Shown here piece after piece: positions 25,266 through 34,590 of a stretch of DNA of 64,000 nucleotides. Position 1 is the first letter of the stretch; every line of letters begins with the position of its first letter. The position numbers and the translations under genes are program-made. Source of the DNA: OLB6 sp964493635 (GTDB lineage Bacteria; Bacteroidota; Ignavibacteria; Kapaibacteriales; Kapaibacteriaceae); assembly GCA_964493635.1 (NCBI GenBank), contig CAZBOW010000002.1, positions 1 through 64,000 of the forward strand, read 5' to 3'. The notes under the pieces were generated by a model. The model searched no databases. It had not been told where the DNA came from and was given only the letters and a program-made list of their open reading frames with translations.

Positions 25266-27538
25266 GAGAAACCAGCATCCGGCACATCGACATTGCCGGC
25301 ATGCATTGTTCGGCATGCGTATCATCAGTCGAGTCGGCCTTGCAGCAGGTCCAGGGACTCGAACACGTATCGGTGAATCTCATGCTGAATCGGGCAACCG
25401 TTACGGCATCGGACGCCGTGACCGATGATACCCTTCGATCTGCCGTCGAATCGGCTGGATACACCGCAGAGGCGATCTACGGTGATCAGCCCCCTTCCCA
25501 GCGAGAGAGCATTCCACAGCGCCAGCTGATTGTTGCTGCTGAGTGGAAGCGGTCCCTTCTACTCGCCGCGCCATTTGCCGCTGTGGTCATGGCCGTGTCG
25601 ATGGTGGCCATGGTTACCGAGATGAGCCACGATAGCGTTCTGTTGCTCAATGCTGTTCTCTTAGTTCTGACCCTGCCGGTGCTCTACAGTGGTCGGCGGT
25701 TCTATGAGGGTGCATGGAGAGCTGCCGTGCATGGGTCGGCAACGATGGATACGCTGGTGACACTCGGAACGGGCGCAGCGTGGATCTATAGCGTGGCTGT
25801 TACCATCGCACCTACCATCGCACCACATCTTGTTCTGAACCTGAACGCCGGCAATGCCGTTCATGCCGGAGCGTACTTCGATACCACGGCAACCATCATC
25901 ACCCTGATCCTATTAGGCAAGTGGTTGGAGGCTCGAGCCAAGAGCCGCACGGCAGATGCCTTGCAGGCACTGCTGCAGTTGCAGCCGGCAGTAGCACTGG
26001 TTCGCCGAGATGGCGTGGACGAGGAAATCCCATCCCACGACATCCGAATATCCGACACCGTCATTGTGCGTCCTGGCGAACGGATTCCAACCGATGGCGA
26101 GATCGTTACCGGCACAACCACGGTGGACGAGTCGATGCTCACAGGCGAAAGCCTTCCGGTTGAAAAGGCACCGGGAGCACGCATGACCGGAGGAACGCAT
26201 AACCTCACCGGTTCGGTCATCATGCGCGCAACCGCTGTTGGGGCGCAAACCGTTCTGGCGGGTATCATCCGCGCAGTGGAGCAGGCCCAGGAAAGTAAGG
26301 CACCGATCCAGCGGCTCGCCGACAAGATTGCATCTGTCTTTGTTCCGGTGGTCCTTGCCATTGCCGGGGTTACCTTCGCCGTGTGGTACGTAGCAGGCCC
26401 CGACGGCCAGGAGTGGTCGTTTGCACTCCACACAGCGATCACCGTGCTGATCATCGCCTGTCCGTGTGCCTTGGGACTCGCCACGCCCACAGCCGTTGTT
26501 GTAGGTAGCGGCCGAGCCGCACAGGAGGGCATTCTCTTTCGATCGGCCGAGAGTCTCGAATCGCTTCAAACCTGCACCGTGGTGCTGTTCGATAAAACGG
26601 GAACCATCACCGAGGGCCGACCATCCGTCCAGAACGTATACTACGCCACGCATGCCAAGCAGCTGGATACAACAACCATCTGGGAGCTGGTAACGGCTCT
26701 GGAGTCACGATCGGAGCATCCCCTTGCTGAAGCCATCGCAGCGTATGGTCGGTCGCAATGCCAACCGACATCCACCGTGGAGTCGTTCACGGCTGTTCCG
26801 GGGCAGGGGGCCTACGGCAAGGTGGGAACCCACCATGTGCGTGTTGGCAACGAGACAATGATGAGTGGTGCCATGCTGCTGATTCCGGCCGACATCCAGC
26901 AGGCACTACACGATGCCGACCAACGAGGTGAGACCGCCGCTCTGGTTGGCATCGATGGACGCATTGTGATGGCGGTCTTTCTTGCGGACACCCTTCGCGC
27001 CGATGCCCAGCATAGCCTTTCGGCGCTGCGGGATCGAGGCTGCGAGCTTGTCATGATTACGGGTGATCGGCCGGCAGCCGCACAACGCATCGCTCAGGCC
27101 GTAGGAATCACGCAGGTTGTGGCGGAGGTATCACCAACGCAAAAGCTGGTCGAGGTAGAACGATGGCAGCGACGAGGCCACCGTGTTGCCATGGTTGGCG
27201 ATGGTATCAACGATGCACCCGCCCTTGCCCAGGCCGACGTGGGTATCGCCGTGGGCAGCGCAACGGATATTGCGAAGTCGACGGCTGATGTCACGCTGGT
27301 GCGAAATGATATCTCCACTCTTGTTCGCGCCTTCGACATTTCGACGTCAACGCTGCGCGTCATCAAACAGAATCTGTTCTTCGCCTTCTTCTACAACGTG
27401 TTGGCTATTCCGCTTGCCGCTGGGGTGTTCTATGGCTTCACCGGATGGCTCCTCTCGCCCATGGTCGCTGCGGCTGCGATGGCGCTGTCGTCGGTGACGG
27501 TTGTCACCAATGCGATACGCTTGAAACGATCGGCGTAG
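25256..27538 (+). CDS. copA: Cu+-exporting P1B-type ATPase
   Basis: A 760-residue copper pump. One N-terminal heavy-metal domain carries MHCSAC (Cys18, Cys21). Six to eight membrane helices follow, with the ion-binding motif CPC (IACPCALGLATP, about residue 402), the phosphorylation site DKTGT, the HP motif (EHPLAEA) and the hinge GDGINDAPALA. TGES is present in the actuator domain. These residues place it with PIB-1 copper-exporting ATPases, which extrude cytoplasmic Cu+. Its start overlaps a tiny open frame in the preceding repeat, so expression may be coupled to msrA; both genes serve oxidative and metal stress. Confidence 0.96.
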   Translation: MSNGETSIRHIDIAGMHCSACVSSVESALQQVQGLEHVSVNLMLNRATVTASDAVTDDTLRSAVESAGYTAEAIYGDQPPSQRESIPQRQLIVAAEWKRSLLLAAPFAAVVMAVSMVAMVTEMSHDSVLLLNAVLLVLTLPVLYSGRRFYEGAWRAAVHGSATMDTLVTLGTGAAWIYSVAVTIAPTIAPHLVLNLNAGNAVHAGAYFDTTATIITLILLGKWLEARAKSRTADALQALLQLQPAVALVRRDGVDEEIPSHDIRISDTVIVRPGERIPTDGEIVTGTTTVDESMLTGESLPVEKAPGARMTGGTHNLTGSVIMRATAVGAQTVLAGIIRAVEQAQESKAPIQRLADKIASVFVPVVLAIAGVTFAVWYVAGPDGQEWSFALHTAITVLIIACPCALGLATPTAVVVGSGRAAQEGILFRSAESLESLQTCTVVLFDKTGTITEGRPSVQNVYYATHAKQLDTTTIWELVTALESRSEHPLAEAIAAYGRSQCQPTSTVESFTAVPGQGAYGKVGTHHVRVGNETMMSGAMLLIPADIQQALHDADQRGETAALVGIDGRIVMAVFLADTLRADAQHSLSALRDRGCELVMITGDRPAAAQRIAQAVGITQVVAEVSPTQKLVEVERWQRRGHRVAMVGDGINDAPALAQADVGIAVGSATDIAKSTADVTLVRNDISTLVRAFDISTSTLRVIKQNLFFAFFYNVLAIPLAAGVFYGFTGWLLSPMVAAAAMALSSVTVVTNAIRLKRSA

Positions 27539-27575
27539 TTCTCCCTAGCAAAAAGTGTGCTATTTTTCTGGCGAC

Positions 27576-28212
27576 ATGATTTCGCTGGACCATCTCTTGA
27601 TCGACAACCGCGTGCTCACGCAGACGTTCTCCTGCGATGTAGCTCGCTGTAAAGGTGCCTGCTGTACCCTACCAGGCGGTGCGGGCGCTCCCCTCTTGGA
27701 CCACGAGGTGGAGCTTGTTCGACAGAGCATTCCAGCAGCCCTGCCCTACCTCTCCGATCGATCACGACACCATCTTGATTCGCAGGGGGCTGTCGAACAG
27801 GGCCCAACAGGCTGGTCCACTACGTGCATCGACGACGCCGACTGTGTATTTGTCACCTACGACGGCGACNNNNNNNNNNNNNNNNNNNNNNNNNNNNNNN
27901 NNNNNNNNNNNNNNNNNNNNNNNNNNNNNNNNNNNNNNNNNNNNNNNNNNNNNNNNNNNNNNNNNNNNNACGAGCTCGTTTCGGAAGCCCCTTTCCTGCC
28001 ATCTCTTTCCCATCCGCATTGCCAACTTCGGCGGGCCGTACTTGTACTACGAGCAGTTTAGCGAGTGTGCACCGGGGCGCGAGCGAGGAAAAGCCGAGGG
28101 GACCCTCCTTGTAGAGTCCGTCCGTGAGGCCTTGGATCGCGCTGTTGGACCGGAGCTCGCCCAGCGAATCGTTGCGATGGCGTTGGCCACGAAAGCAGGA
28201 GGTTCGCCGTGA
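27576..28212 (+). CDS. DUF3109-family Cys-rich protein (interrupted by gap)
   Basis: The N-terminal 98 codons show the family pattern FSCDVARCKGACC, and the part after the gap shows FRKPLSCHLFPIRI. Together they match DUF3109, small proteins likely to bind a metal or iron-sulfur cluster through conserved Cys. Comparison with the family suggests that only about 15-20 codons, including one more expected Cys, are hidden in the 100 N. The start at 27576 (MISLDHLL) fits the family. Its stop TGA overlaps the GTG start of rpoN, so the two are translationally coupled. Molecular role unknown. Confidence 0.82.
27870..27969. other. Scaffold gap inside the DUF3109 gene
   Basis: 100 N; no flanking overlap is seen. 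Family length suggests that the real missing DNA is nearer 45-60 bp. Confidence 0.85.
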
Positions 28213-29819
28213 AGCTCGGACTGAACCTTCAGGCATCGCTGCAGCAAACGCTTACTCCACAGCAGATTCAGTACCTAAAGCTGCTGCAACTCTCGGCGCT
28301 GCAATTCGAACAGCATGTCCGCTCGGAGGTGGAGACCAACCCCATGCTCGAGGATGCACGCGAGGCCGAGGAGCGCGATGAAGCCACCGACGCCACCATC
28401 CAAAGCCAATCGGAGCGATCGCAGCCCTACTCCACCGAAACACCAACGGGTGGTGAATCAGCCTCCGAGCCCAAGGCGGAGGCGCTCATTCCGGACGACC
28501 GCGATGGGTTCGAGTTCTACAAGTTGATTTGGGGCGAGGACCCCTCATCGGCGCGTACCAACGACTTCTCCTCACCCGATGAAGAGGATGAGGAAGGGGG
28601 CTTTCAGTTCCGCGATGTCGAGACGCTTGAGGACGATCTTCTCGAACAGATTCGCTACCTACCAATCAGTGCCGAAGAGCGGTTATTCGCTGAGTACGTC
28701 ATTGGCAACGTTGATACCGATGGCTATCTCCGACGCGACCTGGATGAGCTTGTCAGCGAAGTCAACGCCATGATTGCCGGTCACAATCTGGCACTGCAGG
28801 CACCAGAACTTCTTGGCACACGAAACACCGGCTTTGAGCGCGACCGCATTCCCGGTATTGATACGGTGCTTGAGCCCCTTACCCTGAAGCTAGCCGATAC
28901 CGTGATTGGAAGAGTTCAGGCACTGGATCCACCCGGCTTCGCATCACGATCGGTTCAAGAGTGTCTCGTGGCCCAACTGCGAGCGCTACCCCGAAAGAAT
29001 GCTGCCGAGAAACTGGCACTGTTAGTACTCACAAAGGCCTACGATGCCTTTGCCATGAAACACTACCACGTCATCGAGCGCCAACTGGAGGTTACCGAGG
29101 AGTACCTTCGAGAAGCGATCGACGTGATTCGCAGGCTGAATCCGCGGCCCGGTGGTGGTTCGATCGGACCGGAAGTCAACACCCTGGTACCCGATTTTTC
29201 CGTGGAACGCACCGAAGATCGAACGGACGTTCAAATCACGGTGAATGATAGCCGCCTTCCGACTCTGCGTGTGAGCAATGCCTACGAAAAGCTCAAGCAG
29301 GAATCCCGGAATTACAAGTTCAACAAAGAAACGCGCGAGTATCTGCGAAAGAAGTACGAGGACGCAAAGTTTCTGATTCAGGCGATTCGGCAACGCAAAA
29401 GCACGATGCTGCGGGTGATGACAGCGATCGCCGGACTGCAGCACGACTTCTTCCTGCGTGGACCAGAGCACCTACGCCCGTTGATCTACAGGGATGTCTC
29501 GGAAGTCACGGGCCTGGACATCTCTACGGTGTGCCGAATCGTCAACGGCAAATACGTGCAAACGGACTTTGGCACCTTCGAACTGAAGTACTTCTTCAGC
29601 GAGTCGATGGAAACGGCCGATGGCGACGAAGTATCTACGCGCATCATCAAACAGAAGCTCAAAGAGCTCATCGATGCGGAAAGCAAGAAGAAGCCACTCA
29701 GCGACGACAAACTCGGCAGTGAGCTTCACAAGCTTGGCTATAACGTAGCGCGGAGAACCGTGGCAAAGTATCGTGAGCAGCTTCGGATTCCCGTAGCGCG
29801 ACTGCGCAAGGAGCTCTGA
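28209..29819 (+). CDS. rpoN: RNA polymerase sigma-54 factor
   Basis: A 536-residue sigma-54. Region I begins at the N-terminus (LQASLQQTLTPQQIQYLKLLQ, quoted in part from residues 7-27), an acidic region II covers about 50-125, and the core-binding and HTH regions follow. The RpoN box ARRTVAKYRE near residue 515 contacts the -24 element. Sigma-54 needs AAA+ activators, none of which is in this window. It starts with GTG preceded by AGGAGG and overlaps DUF3109 by one codon. nadC converges on it with only 4 bp between. Confidence 0.96.
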   Translation: MKLGLNLQASLQQTLTPQQIQYLKLLQLSALQFEQHVRSEVETNPMLEDAREAEERDEATDATIQSQSERSQPYSTETPTGGESASEPKAEALIPDDRDGFEFYKLIWGEDPSSARTNDFSSPDEEDEEGGFQFRDVETLEDDLLEQIRYLPISAEERLFAEYVIGNVDTDGYLRRDLDELVSEVNAMIAGHNLALQAPELLGTRNTGFERDRIPGIDTVLEPLTLKLADTVIGRVQALDPPGFASRSVQECLVAQLRALPRKNAAEKLALLVLTKAYDAFAMKHYHVIERQLEVTEEYLREAIDVIRRLNPRPGGGSIGPEVNTLVPDFSVERTEDRTDVQITVNDSRLPTLRVSNAYEKLKQESRNYKFNKETREYLRKKYEDAKFLIQAIRQRKSTMLRVMTAIAGLQHDFFLRGPEHLRPLIYRDVSEVTGLDISTVCRIVNGKYVQTDFGTFELKYFFSESMETADGDEVSTRIIKQKLKELIDAESKKKPLSDDKLGSELHKLGYNVARRTVAKYREQLRIPVARLRKEL

Positions 29820-29823
29820 GGGA

Positions 29824-30690
29824 CTACCGAGCCGTGCGCGGGACGACCAGCTTCATGGAGATGTCCACGGCCGTAGCACTGTGCGTTATGGCACCAGTAC
29901 TGATGTAGTCAACACCAGTTTCGGCGTAGGCTCGGATCGTCTCGTAGGTGATGCCACCACTTGCTTCGGTTTCGATGACACCGTGTACCATCTCCACACC
30001 CTTGGCAACCATTTCCGGCGTGAAGTTGTCGAACATCACACGCTTGACATGCGTGCTCTGGAGAATCTCAGCAACATCTTCGAGCGACTGTGCCTCGACT
30101 TCAATGGCCATTGGGGCGCGATGCATCATCTCTTGTACACAGGCCTGAATGGCGGCTGTGATGCCACCCGCAGCGGTGATGTGATTATCCTTGATCATCA
30201 CCATGTCGAAGAGCCCCATTCGGTGGTTGACCGCTCCACCAATCTGTGCAGCGTACTTATCTAGGACGCGCCATCCGGGAATGGTCTTGCGAGTATCCAA
30301 GATCTGAGCACGGGTTCCCGAGATGCGATCAACGTACTGTGCTGTCTTGGTAGCCACGCCGCTCATGCGCTGCAAGAAGTTCAACGCTGTGCGTTCTCCT
30401 CCCAGGAGAGCGTGAGCCGGTCCCTCAAGCGTGGCCAGCACGGTACCTGCCGGTACGCGATCTCCGTCGCGCACCAGCTCTACGATTTCCACATCCGCTG
30501 AGAACTGCCGGAACACCAGCGATAGCAGCGGCATTCCGCATACAACGCCATCCTGTTTCATGAGAAATCGAGCGGAGGCAGATGTCTCCTGGGGCACCGT
30601 CATTTCGGTTGTCACATCACCAGATCCCAGGTCCTCGTGAAGAGCAAACTGAATGAGTCGAAGAACTGCTGCATCGGTGAGCTTGGCCAT
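29824..30690 (-). CDS. nadC: Nicotinate-nucleotide pyrophosphorylase (carboxylating)
   Basis: A 288-residue quinolinate phosphoribosyltransferase, which turns quinolinate and PRPP into nicotinate mononucleotide in de novo NAD synthesis. Visible landmarks are EDLGSGDVTTE at the N-terminus, RTALNFLQRMSGVAT, DTRKTIPGWR and the C-terminal ASGGITYETIRAYAETGVD. All are typical of NadC. It is the last gene of a minus-strand run with adenine deaminase and NAD kinase, so two NAD-related enzymes share this operon. Confidence 0.96.
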   Translation of the reverse strand: MAKLTDAAVLRLIQFALHEDLGSGDVTTEMTVPQETSASARFLMKQDGVVCGMPLLSLVFRQFSADVEIVELVRDGDRVPAGTVLATLEGPAHALLGGERTALNFLQRMSGVATKTAQYVDRISGTRAQILDTRKTIPGWRVLDKYAAQIGGAVNHRMGLFDMVMIKDNHITAAGGITAAIQACVQEMMHRAPMAIEVEAQSLEDVAEILQSTHVKRVMFDNFTPEMVAKGVEMVHGVIETEASGGITYETIRAYAETGVDYISTGAITHSATAVDISMKLVVPRTAR

Positions 30691-30704
30691 AAACCCTGTG
30701 GTTC

Positions 30705-32300
30705 CTATACCGTAACAGAAACAAATTCAAACTGCTGTCCATTGAACAGTCCCCGGTCGCTGAGCTTTAAACTTGGAATCACCAACAGCGCCATAAAGGA
30801 CAAGGTCATGAACGGGGCTCGCAGCGGCGAGCCACACGCTTTTGCTTGTGCGTCGAGATGGGTGTACTTCTCCGCAACCACATAGGCATCCTCCGTACTC
30901 ATCAGTCCTGCCACCGGCAAGGGCAGAACGTGAACGTTATCACCATCGGCTACACTTAAGCCGCCCTGATGCGCCATAACCGCAGAAATCGCTGCAGACA
31001 GATCAACATCGTTGGTTCCAACGGCGATCACGTTATGAGAATCATGAGCTACGCTGGAGGCCAGTGCTCCACGCGTCAGGCCAATGCCCTTGATATAGGC
31101 CACCGCCGTCGGCGCTGCCGCGTACCGATTAACAACAACCAGCTTGAGCACATCGGGATCAGACGGTGTTCCATGATCTTCCGCCGTTACGAGCTGACCA
31201 TCTTCGGCAACGATCACCCGGACGGTTGTTCCACCATCGATACCATCGTCCAGTTGGGCAGGCGTAATCGTTGTAGGAACAAACCGGTTGATGGCGGTTG
31301 ATGGCCCACTAGAGAAGAGTGCCACACCATCACGGGCCACACACTGGCCACCGACCCACGTTTCCAGCACCTGCATGTCGTCCAGACTGTTCACCACGAG
31401 AAAGTCGGCTCGGTCGCCAACGCGCAGCAACCCAACGGGTAGTCCGTAGTGTTCAGCCGGATGCACACTGGCAGCGCGCAAAACGTCATAGACGTTGTAT
31501 CCCAGTGCAATGGATGCTCGCACATGACGATCGATGTGGCCACCGAGAAGGTAGTCGGGATGGGCATCGTCGCAGCAGAACATCACTCGATCCGGATGCA
31601 TCCCAAGTAGCGGATGTAAGGCATCGTAATTCCGCGCCGCCGAGCCTTCTCGAATCAGAATCTTCATCCCTGCCGCAATCTTGTCGAGTGCCTCGTCCAG
31701 CGTGAAGCACTCATGATCGGTAGAGATTCCATGCTGGGCATAGGCGTGCGCCTGCTCTGCGCGTAGCCCCGGCGCATGGCCATCCACGGGTCGGCCGGCC
31801 TCACGCGCCACGCGCAGCTTTTCCATCACCACCGGATCGTTGTAGAGAACGCCGGGCCAGTTCATCATCTCTGAGAGGTACCGCACGCGCTCATCCTGGA
31901 AGAGCTCGCGGATGTCGTTGGCGGTGATTTCCGCGCCGGCTGTTTCGAAGGTGGTGGCCGGCACGCAGGAGGGCGCTCCAAAGGCAAAGGTCAGTGGTAC
32001 GTGCTCTCCGTTGTCCAGCATGTACCGCACCCCTTCCATCCCACACACGTTGGCGATTTCATGGGGATCGCTCACCGTGGCAATGGTCCCATGTGGCATG
32101 GCCAGTCGTGCAAACTCCGACGGCACCAACAGCGACGATTCAATGTGCACGTGGGCATCCACAAAGCCGGGTATCAGGTACCGATCACCCACCACCGTAG
32201 GATCCTCGGTGATCTGCGCAATGCGTCCATCAGCAATGGTGATGGTTCCTGGATACTGCCTGCGCTCGTGGACGTCAACAATGATGCCACGGACAATCAT
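30705..32300 (-). CDS. ade: Adenine deaminase
   Basis: A 531-residue amidohydrolase that converts adenine to hypoxanthine and ammonia for purine salvage. The metal-binding GFVDAHVHIESS lies near residue 50, and HGTIATVSDPHEIANVCG, PVDGHAPG and CCDDAHPD follow the Ade subfamily pattern. The C-terminal adenine-deaminase domain contains SVAHDSHNVIAVG. The ATG at 32300 is preceded by AAGGAG and overlaps the NAD kinase stop as ATGA, so translation is coupled to nadK. Length matches the family. Confidence 0.95.
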   Translation of the reverse strand: MIVRGIIVDVHERRQYPGTITIADGRIAQITEDPTVVGDRYLIPGFVDAHVHIESSLLVPSEFARLAMPHGTIATVSDPHEIANVCGMEGVRYMLDNGEHVPLTFAFGAPSCVPATTFETAGAEITANDIRELFQDERVRYLSEMMNWPGVLYNDPVVMEKLRVAREAGRPVDGHAPGLRAEQAHAYAQHGISTDHECFTLDEALDKIAAGMKILIREGSAARNYDALHPLLGMHPDRVMFCCDDAHPDYLLGGHIDRHVRASIALGYNVYDVLRAASVHPAEHYGLPVGLLRVGDRADFLVVNSLDDMQVLETWVGGQCVARDGVALFSSGPSTAINRFVPTTITPAQLDDGIDGGTTVRVIVAEDGQLVTAEDHGTPSDPDVLKLVVVNRYAAAPTAVAYIKGIGLTRGALASSVAHDSHNVIAVGTNDVDLSAAISAVMAHQGGLSVADGDNVHVLPLPVAGLMSTEDAYVVAEKYTHLDAQAKACGSPLRAPFMTLSFMALLVIPSLKLSDRGLFNGQQFEFVSVTV

Positions 32301-33193
32301 GGCAACTCCTTTCGTGTTGCATCGGCGGACCACAAGAGCTTCTCACGGAGAAGATCGTAGTACGTACTGTTGGCACGTTTCACCAGCTTCAATGAGTGAA
32401 GCCCCTTGCGAATCGTGACCGTACTGCCAGAGCTGATATGAGCCACCACCGTACCATCGGCAACCACGGTGGCCTCGGCACGGTCGGCAGCGATAACAAA
32501 TCGTACCTCGGAGCTATCCGGAACAATCAATGGTCGCAGCGTGAGGGTATGGGGAGAGATCGGAGTAATGCAAAACACATCTGCCGACGGAACAACGATG
32601 GGGCCGCCGGCGGCAAGTGAATACGCCGTCGATCCGGTGGGAGTAGCAACCATCACACCGTCAGCGCGATAGTCGGCCATGTGATGTTCGTCAACGAAGG
32701 CCCGCAGTTCAAGCAAATGAGCACCACCGGCCTGCGTTACCAGAACCTCGTTAACAGCACATGCCTCGCGATCATCCACCGTAACGTGCAGGGTGGAGCG
32801 GTTAACAATGCGATACGAGCCCTGAAGAACCTGCGCGAGGGATTCATCGATCGACTGCGTTGGGAACTCGGCAAGAAAACCCAGTTTACCCACGTTGACG
32901 CCCATGATTGGGATGTTGGAGCCCCGACCGGTGCCGATGAGTGTTCGAGCCACATTGAGCAACGTGCCGTCTCCACCAAAGGTGATGACCATGTCTGCAT
33001 GTTGCTCTACGTGCGATAGCTCGCAGCTCGAGACGTTCGCACTGGCTACGACGTCTGGGTCCAGACGAGCAGCCAACGCCGATTCCACAATGACGTGCGA
33101 TCCCGCAGCTAGCAGACGCGTTGCCACGTGTTGGGCCCAATGGATGGCATCCGGTCGGTCGGTGTGGGCTACCAGAGCGATGCTGCGCATCAT
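32297..33193 (-). CDS. nadK: NAD kinase
   Basis: A 298-residue kinase that phosphorylates NAD to NADP. It has the nucleotide-binding GGDGTLLNVART (Asp is catalytic), NVGKLGFLAEF, the NE motif (AVNEVLV) and ATPTGSTAYSLAAGGPI, all standard for NadK. The start overlaps the end of the DUF1844 gene by 4 bp and its stop overlaps the ade start, placing it mid-operon. Control with nadC downstream would tie NAD synthesis to NADP formation. Confidence 0.96.
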   Translation of the reverse strand: MMRSIALVAHTDRPDAIHWAQHVATRLLAAGSHVIVESALAARLDPDVVASANVSSCELSHVEQHADMVITFGGDGTLLNVARTLIGTGRGSNIPIMGVNVGKLGFLAEFPTQSIDESLAQVLQGSYRIVNRSTLHVTVDDREACAVNEVLVTQAGGAHLLELRAFVDEHHMADYRADGVMVATPTGSTAYSLAAGGPIVVPSADVFCITPISPHTLTLRPLIVPDSSEVRFVIAADRAEATVVADGTVVAHISSGSTVTIRKGLHSLKLVKRANSTYYDLLREKLLWSADATRKELP

Positions 33194-33462
33194 GAGCCCC
33201 CTGCCGACCCTGCGTCCTGATCCGTCTCGTTCTGCACAAAGTTGAGTTGAAGAGTGCTGATCGTTTGCAGCAGGAACCGCTCATCCTCGCTGGTGAGGTT
33301 ACCGGCCGTTTTTTCCTTGAGCACTTCCAGAATGTCGATCACGTACCGGGCGTGATCCTGATTGGGAGTGAGTTGGTTTGTGGCAGGGTTGAGCATCTTA
33401 CCAAGAGCTACCATGCCCTCCATCTGAAACATCTGGACTAGAGTGAGGAACGTCGGTTTCAT
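33190..33462 (-). CDS. DUF1844-family small protein
   Basis: A 90-residue helical protein matching DUF1844, with FLTLVQMFQMEGMVALGK at the N-terminus and DHARYVIDILEVLKEKT in the middle. The C-terminus is acidic and disordered. Members are short cytoplasmic proteins found widely in bacteria, often near central genes, but have no known activity. It overlaps nadK by 4 bp and lies 22 bp downstream of pfkA, so it belongs to the pfkA-DUF1844-nadK-ade-nadC run. Confidence 0.85.
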   Translation of the reverse strand: MKPTFLTLVQMFQMEGMVALGKMLNPATNQLTPNQDHARYVIDILEVLKEKTAGNLTSEDERFLLQTISTLQLNFVQNETDQDAGSAGGS

Positions 33463-33484
33463 GATCGAGCCATCATCGTTGTGA

Positions 33485-34444
33485 TTAAATCAATAACGTG
33501 GACAGGTCAACAAGGTAGCTTGGCACCTTCTTGCGTTGCTCCCACGTGCGTTCAAGCGGAACTTGGACAACATTCCCTTGATGCAGGCCAATCATGACGT
33601 CTGTTGCCCCTTCCATCAAGGCATCAACGGCGGCTGCACCAAGTCGGGCTGCCAGTACACGATCGCTTACCGTCGGCGATCCACCACGCTGAATGTGTCC
33701 GAGAATGGTCACCTTGGACGATAATCCATATCGTCCTTCAATTCTGCGCGACAGCTCCAGAGCACCACCGAGTTCGTCGCCCTCGCCCACGATCACAATC
33801 GTGCGCTTGTCCAAGCCCTGAGCAACAATGCGTTGGTACAACACCTCAACGTCCGTCAGTGTTTCTGGCAGGGCAATGAACTCCGCACCACAGGCGATGC
33901 CAACGTCCATGGCGATAAAGCCGGCATGCCGACCCATCACCTCGATAAAAAACAGCCGTCCGTGAGAGTCGGCGGTATCGCGAATCTTGTCGATGGCCTC
34001 AGCGGCGGTATTGATCGCTGTATCGTAGCCAATCGTGACATCGGTACCCCAGAGGTCGTTGTCGATCGTTCCGGGTGTTCCCACAATGGGAATGCCATGC
34101 TCCTGCCAGAGAGCATGAGCTCCGTGAAACGTACCATCGCCGCCACAGGCCACGATCCCATCAATTCCATGCTTGCGGAGCTGTTCGGCGGCCTTGCTAC
34201 GCCCCTCCACCTCCATGAATTCCGGCGAGCGACTGGTCTTGAGAATTGTGCCGCCGCGGTCGAGAATGTTGGCCGTACGAATGCGATCAAGGACCTCGAA
34301 GTGTCCGGCAATCATTCCAGAGTAGCCGCCAATGATGCCAATGACTTCCAGACCACGCTTATCGGCCACACGTTCAACAGCCCGAACGTGGGCATTCATA
34401 CCGGGGGCATCACCCCCGCTGGTAAACACTGCAATTCGTTTCAT
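33485..34444 (-). CDS. pfkA: ATP-dependent 6-phosphofructokinase
   Basis: A 319-residue enzyme phosphorylating fructose-6-phosphate, the committed step of glycolysis. TSGGDAPGMNAHVRA is the ATP-site start, CGGDGTFHGA has Gly at the position that separates ATP from pyrophosphate users, and GTPGTIDNDL also fits an ATP user. EVMGRHAGFIA and LGHIQRGGSPT complete the family pattern. It is the first gene of a minus-strand operon reading into DUF1844 and nadK. A near-consensus box TATTTTCG lies 6 nt before the ATG. Confidence 0.96.
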   Translation of the reverse strand: MKRIAVFTSGGDAPGMNAHVRAVERVADKRGLEVIGIIGGYSGMIAGHFEVLDRIRTANILDRGGTILKTSRSPEFMEVEGRSKAAEQLRKHGIDGIVACGGDGTFHGAHALWQEHGIPIVGTPGTIDNDLWGTDVTIGYDTAINTAAEAIDKIRDTADSHGRLFFIEVMGRHAGFIAMDVGIACGAEFIALPETLTDVEVLYQRIVAQGLDKRTIVIVGEGDELGGALELSRRIEGRYGLSSKVTILGHIQRGGSPTVSDRVLAARLGAAAVDALMEGATDVMIGLHQGNVVQVPLERTWEQRKKVPSYLVDLSTLLI

Positions 34445-34549
34445 GCGAAGCGAAAATAGGGTGTGCCAGTATTACAATCAGGTAACATTCGAAACATGCG
34501 ATGATTCGGTGGGTAGGTCGTCAGTAGTTTCGCCCTCGATAACGATTCG

Positions 34550-34562
34550 GTAATGTCATTAC
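34550..34562. promoter_or_regulatory. 13-bp palindrome before the phosphate porin gene
   Basis: GTAATG-T-CATTAC is a perfect palindrome about 30 bp upstream of the porin ATG, in the divergent region with pfkA. It may be an operator; no Pho-box assignment can be made. Confidence 0.45.
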
Positions 34563-34590
34563 AGTTTGTTTGCAGTTTCTTCACACTGGT

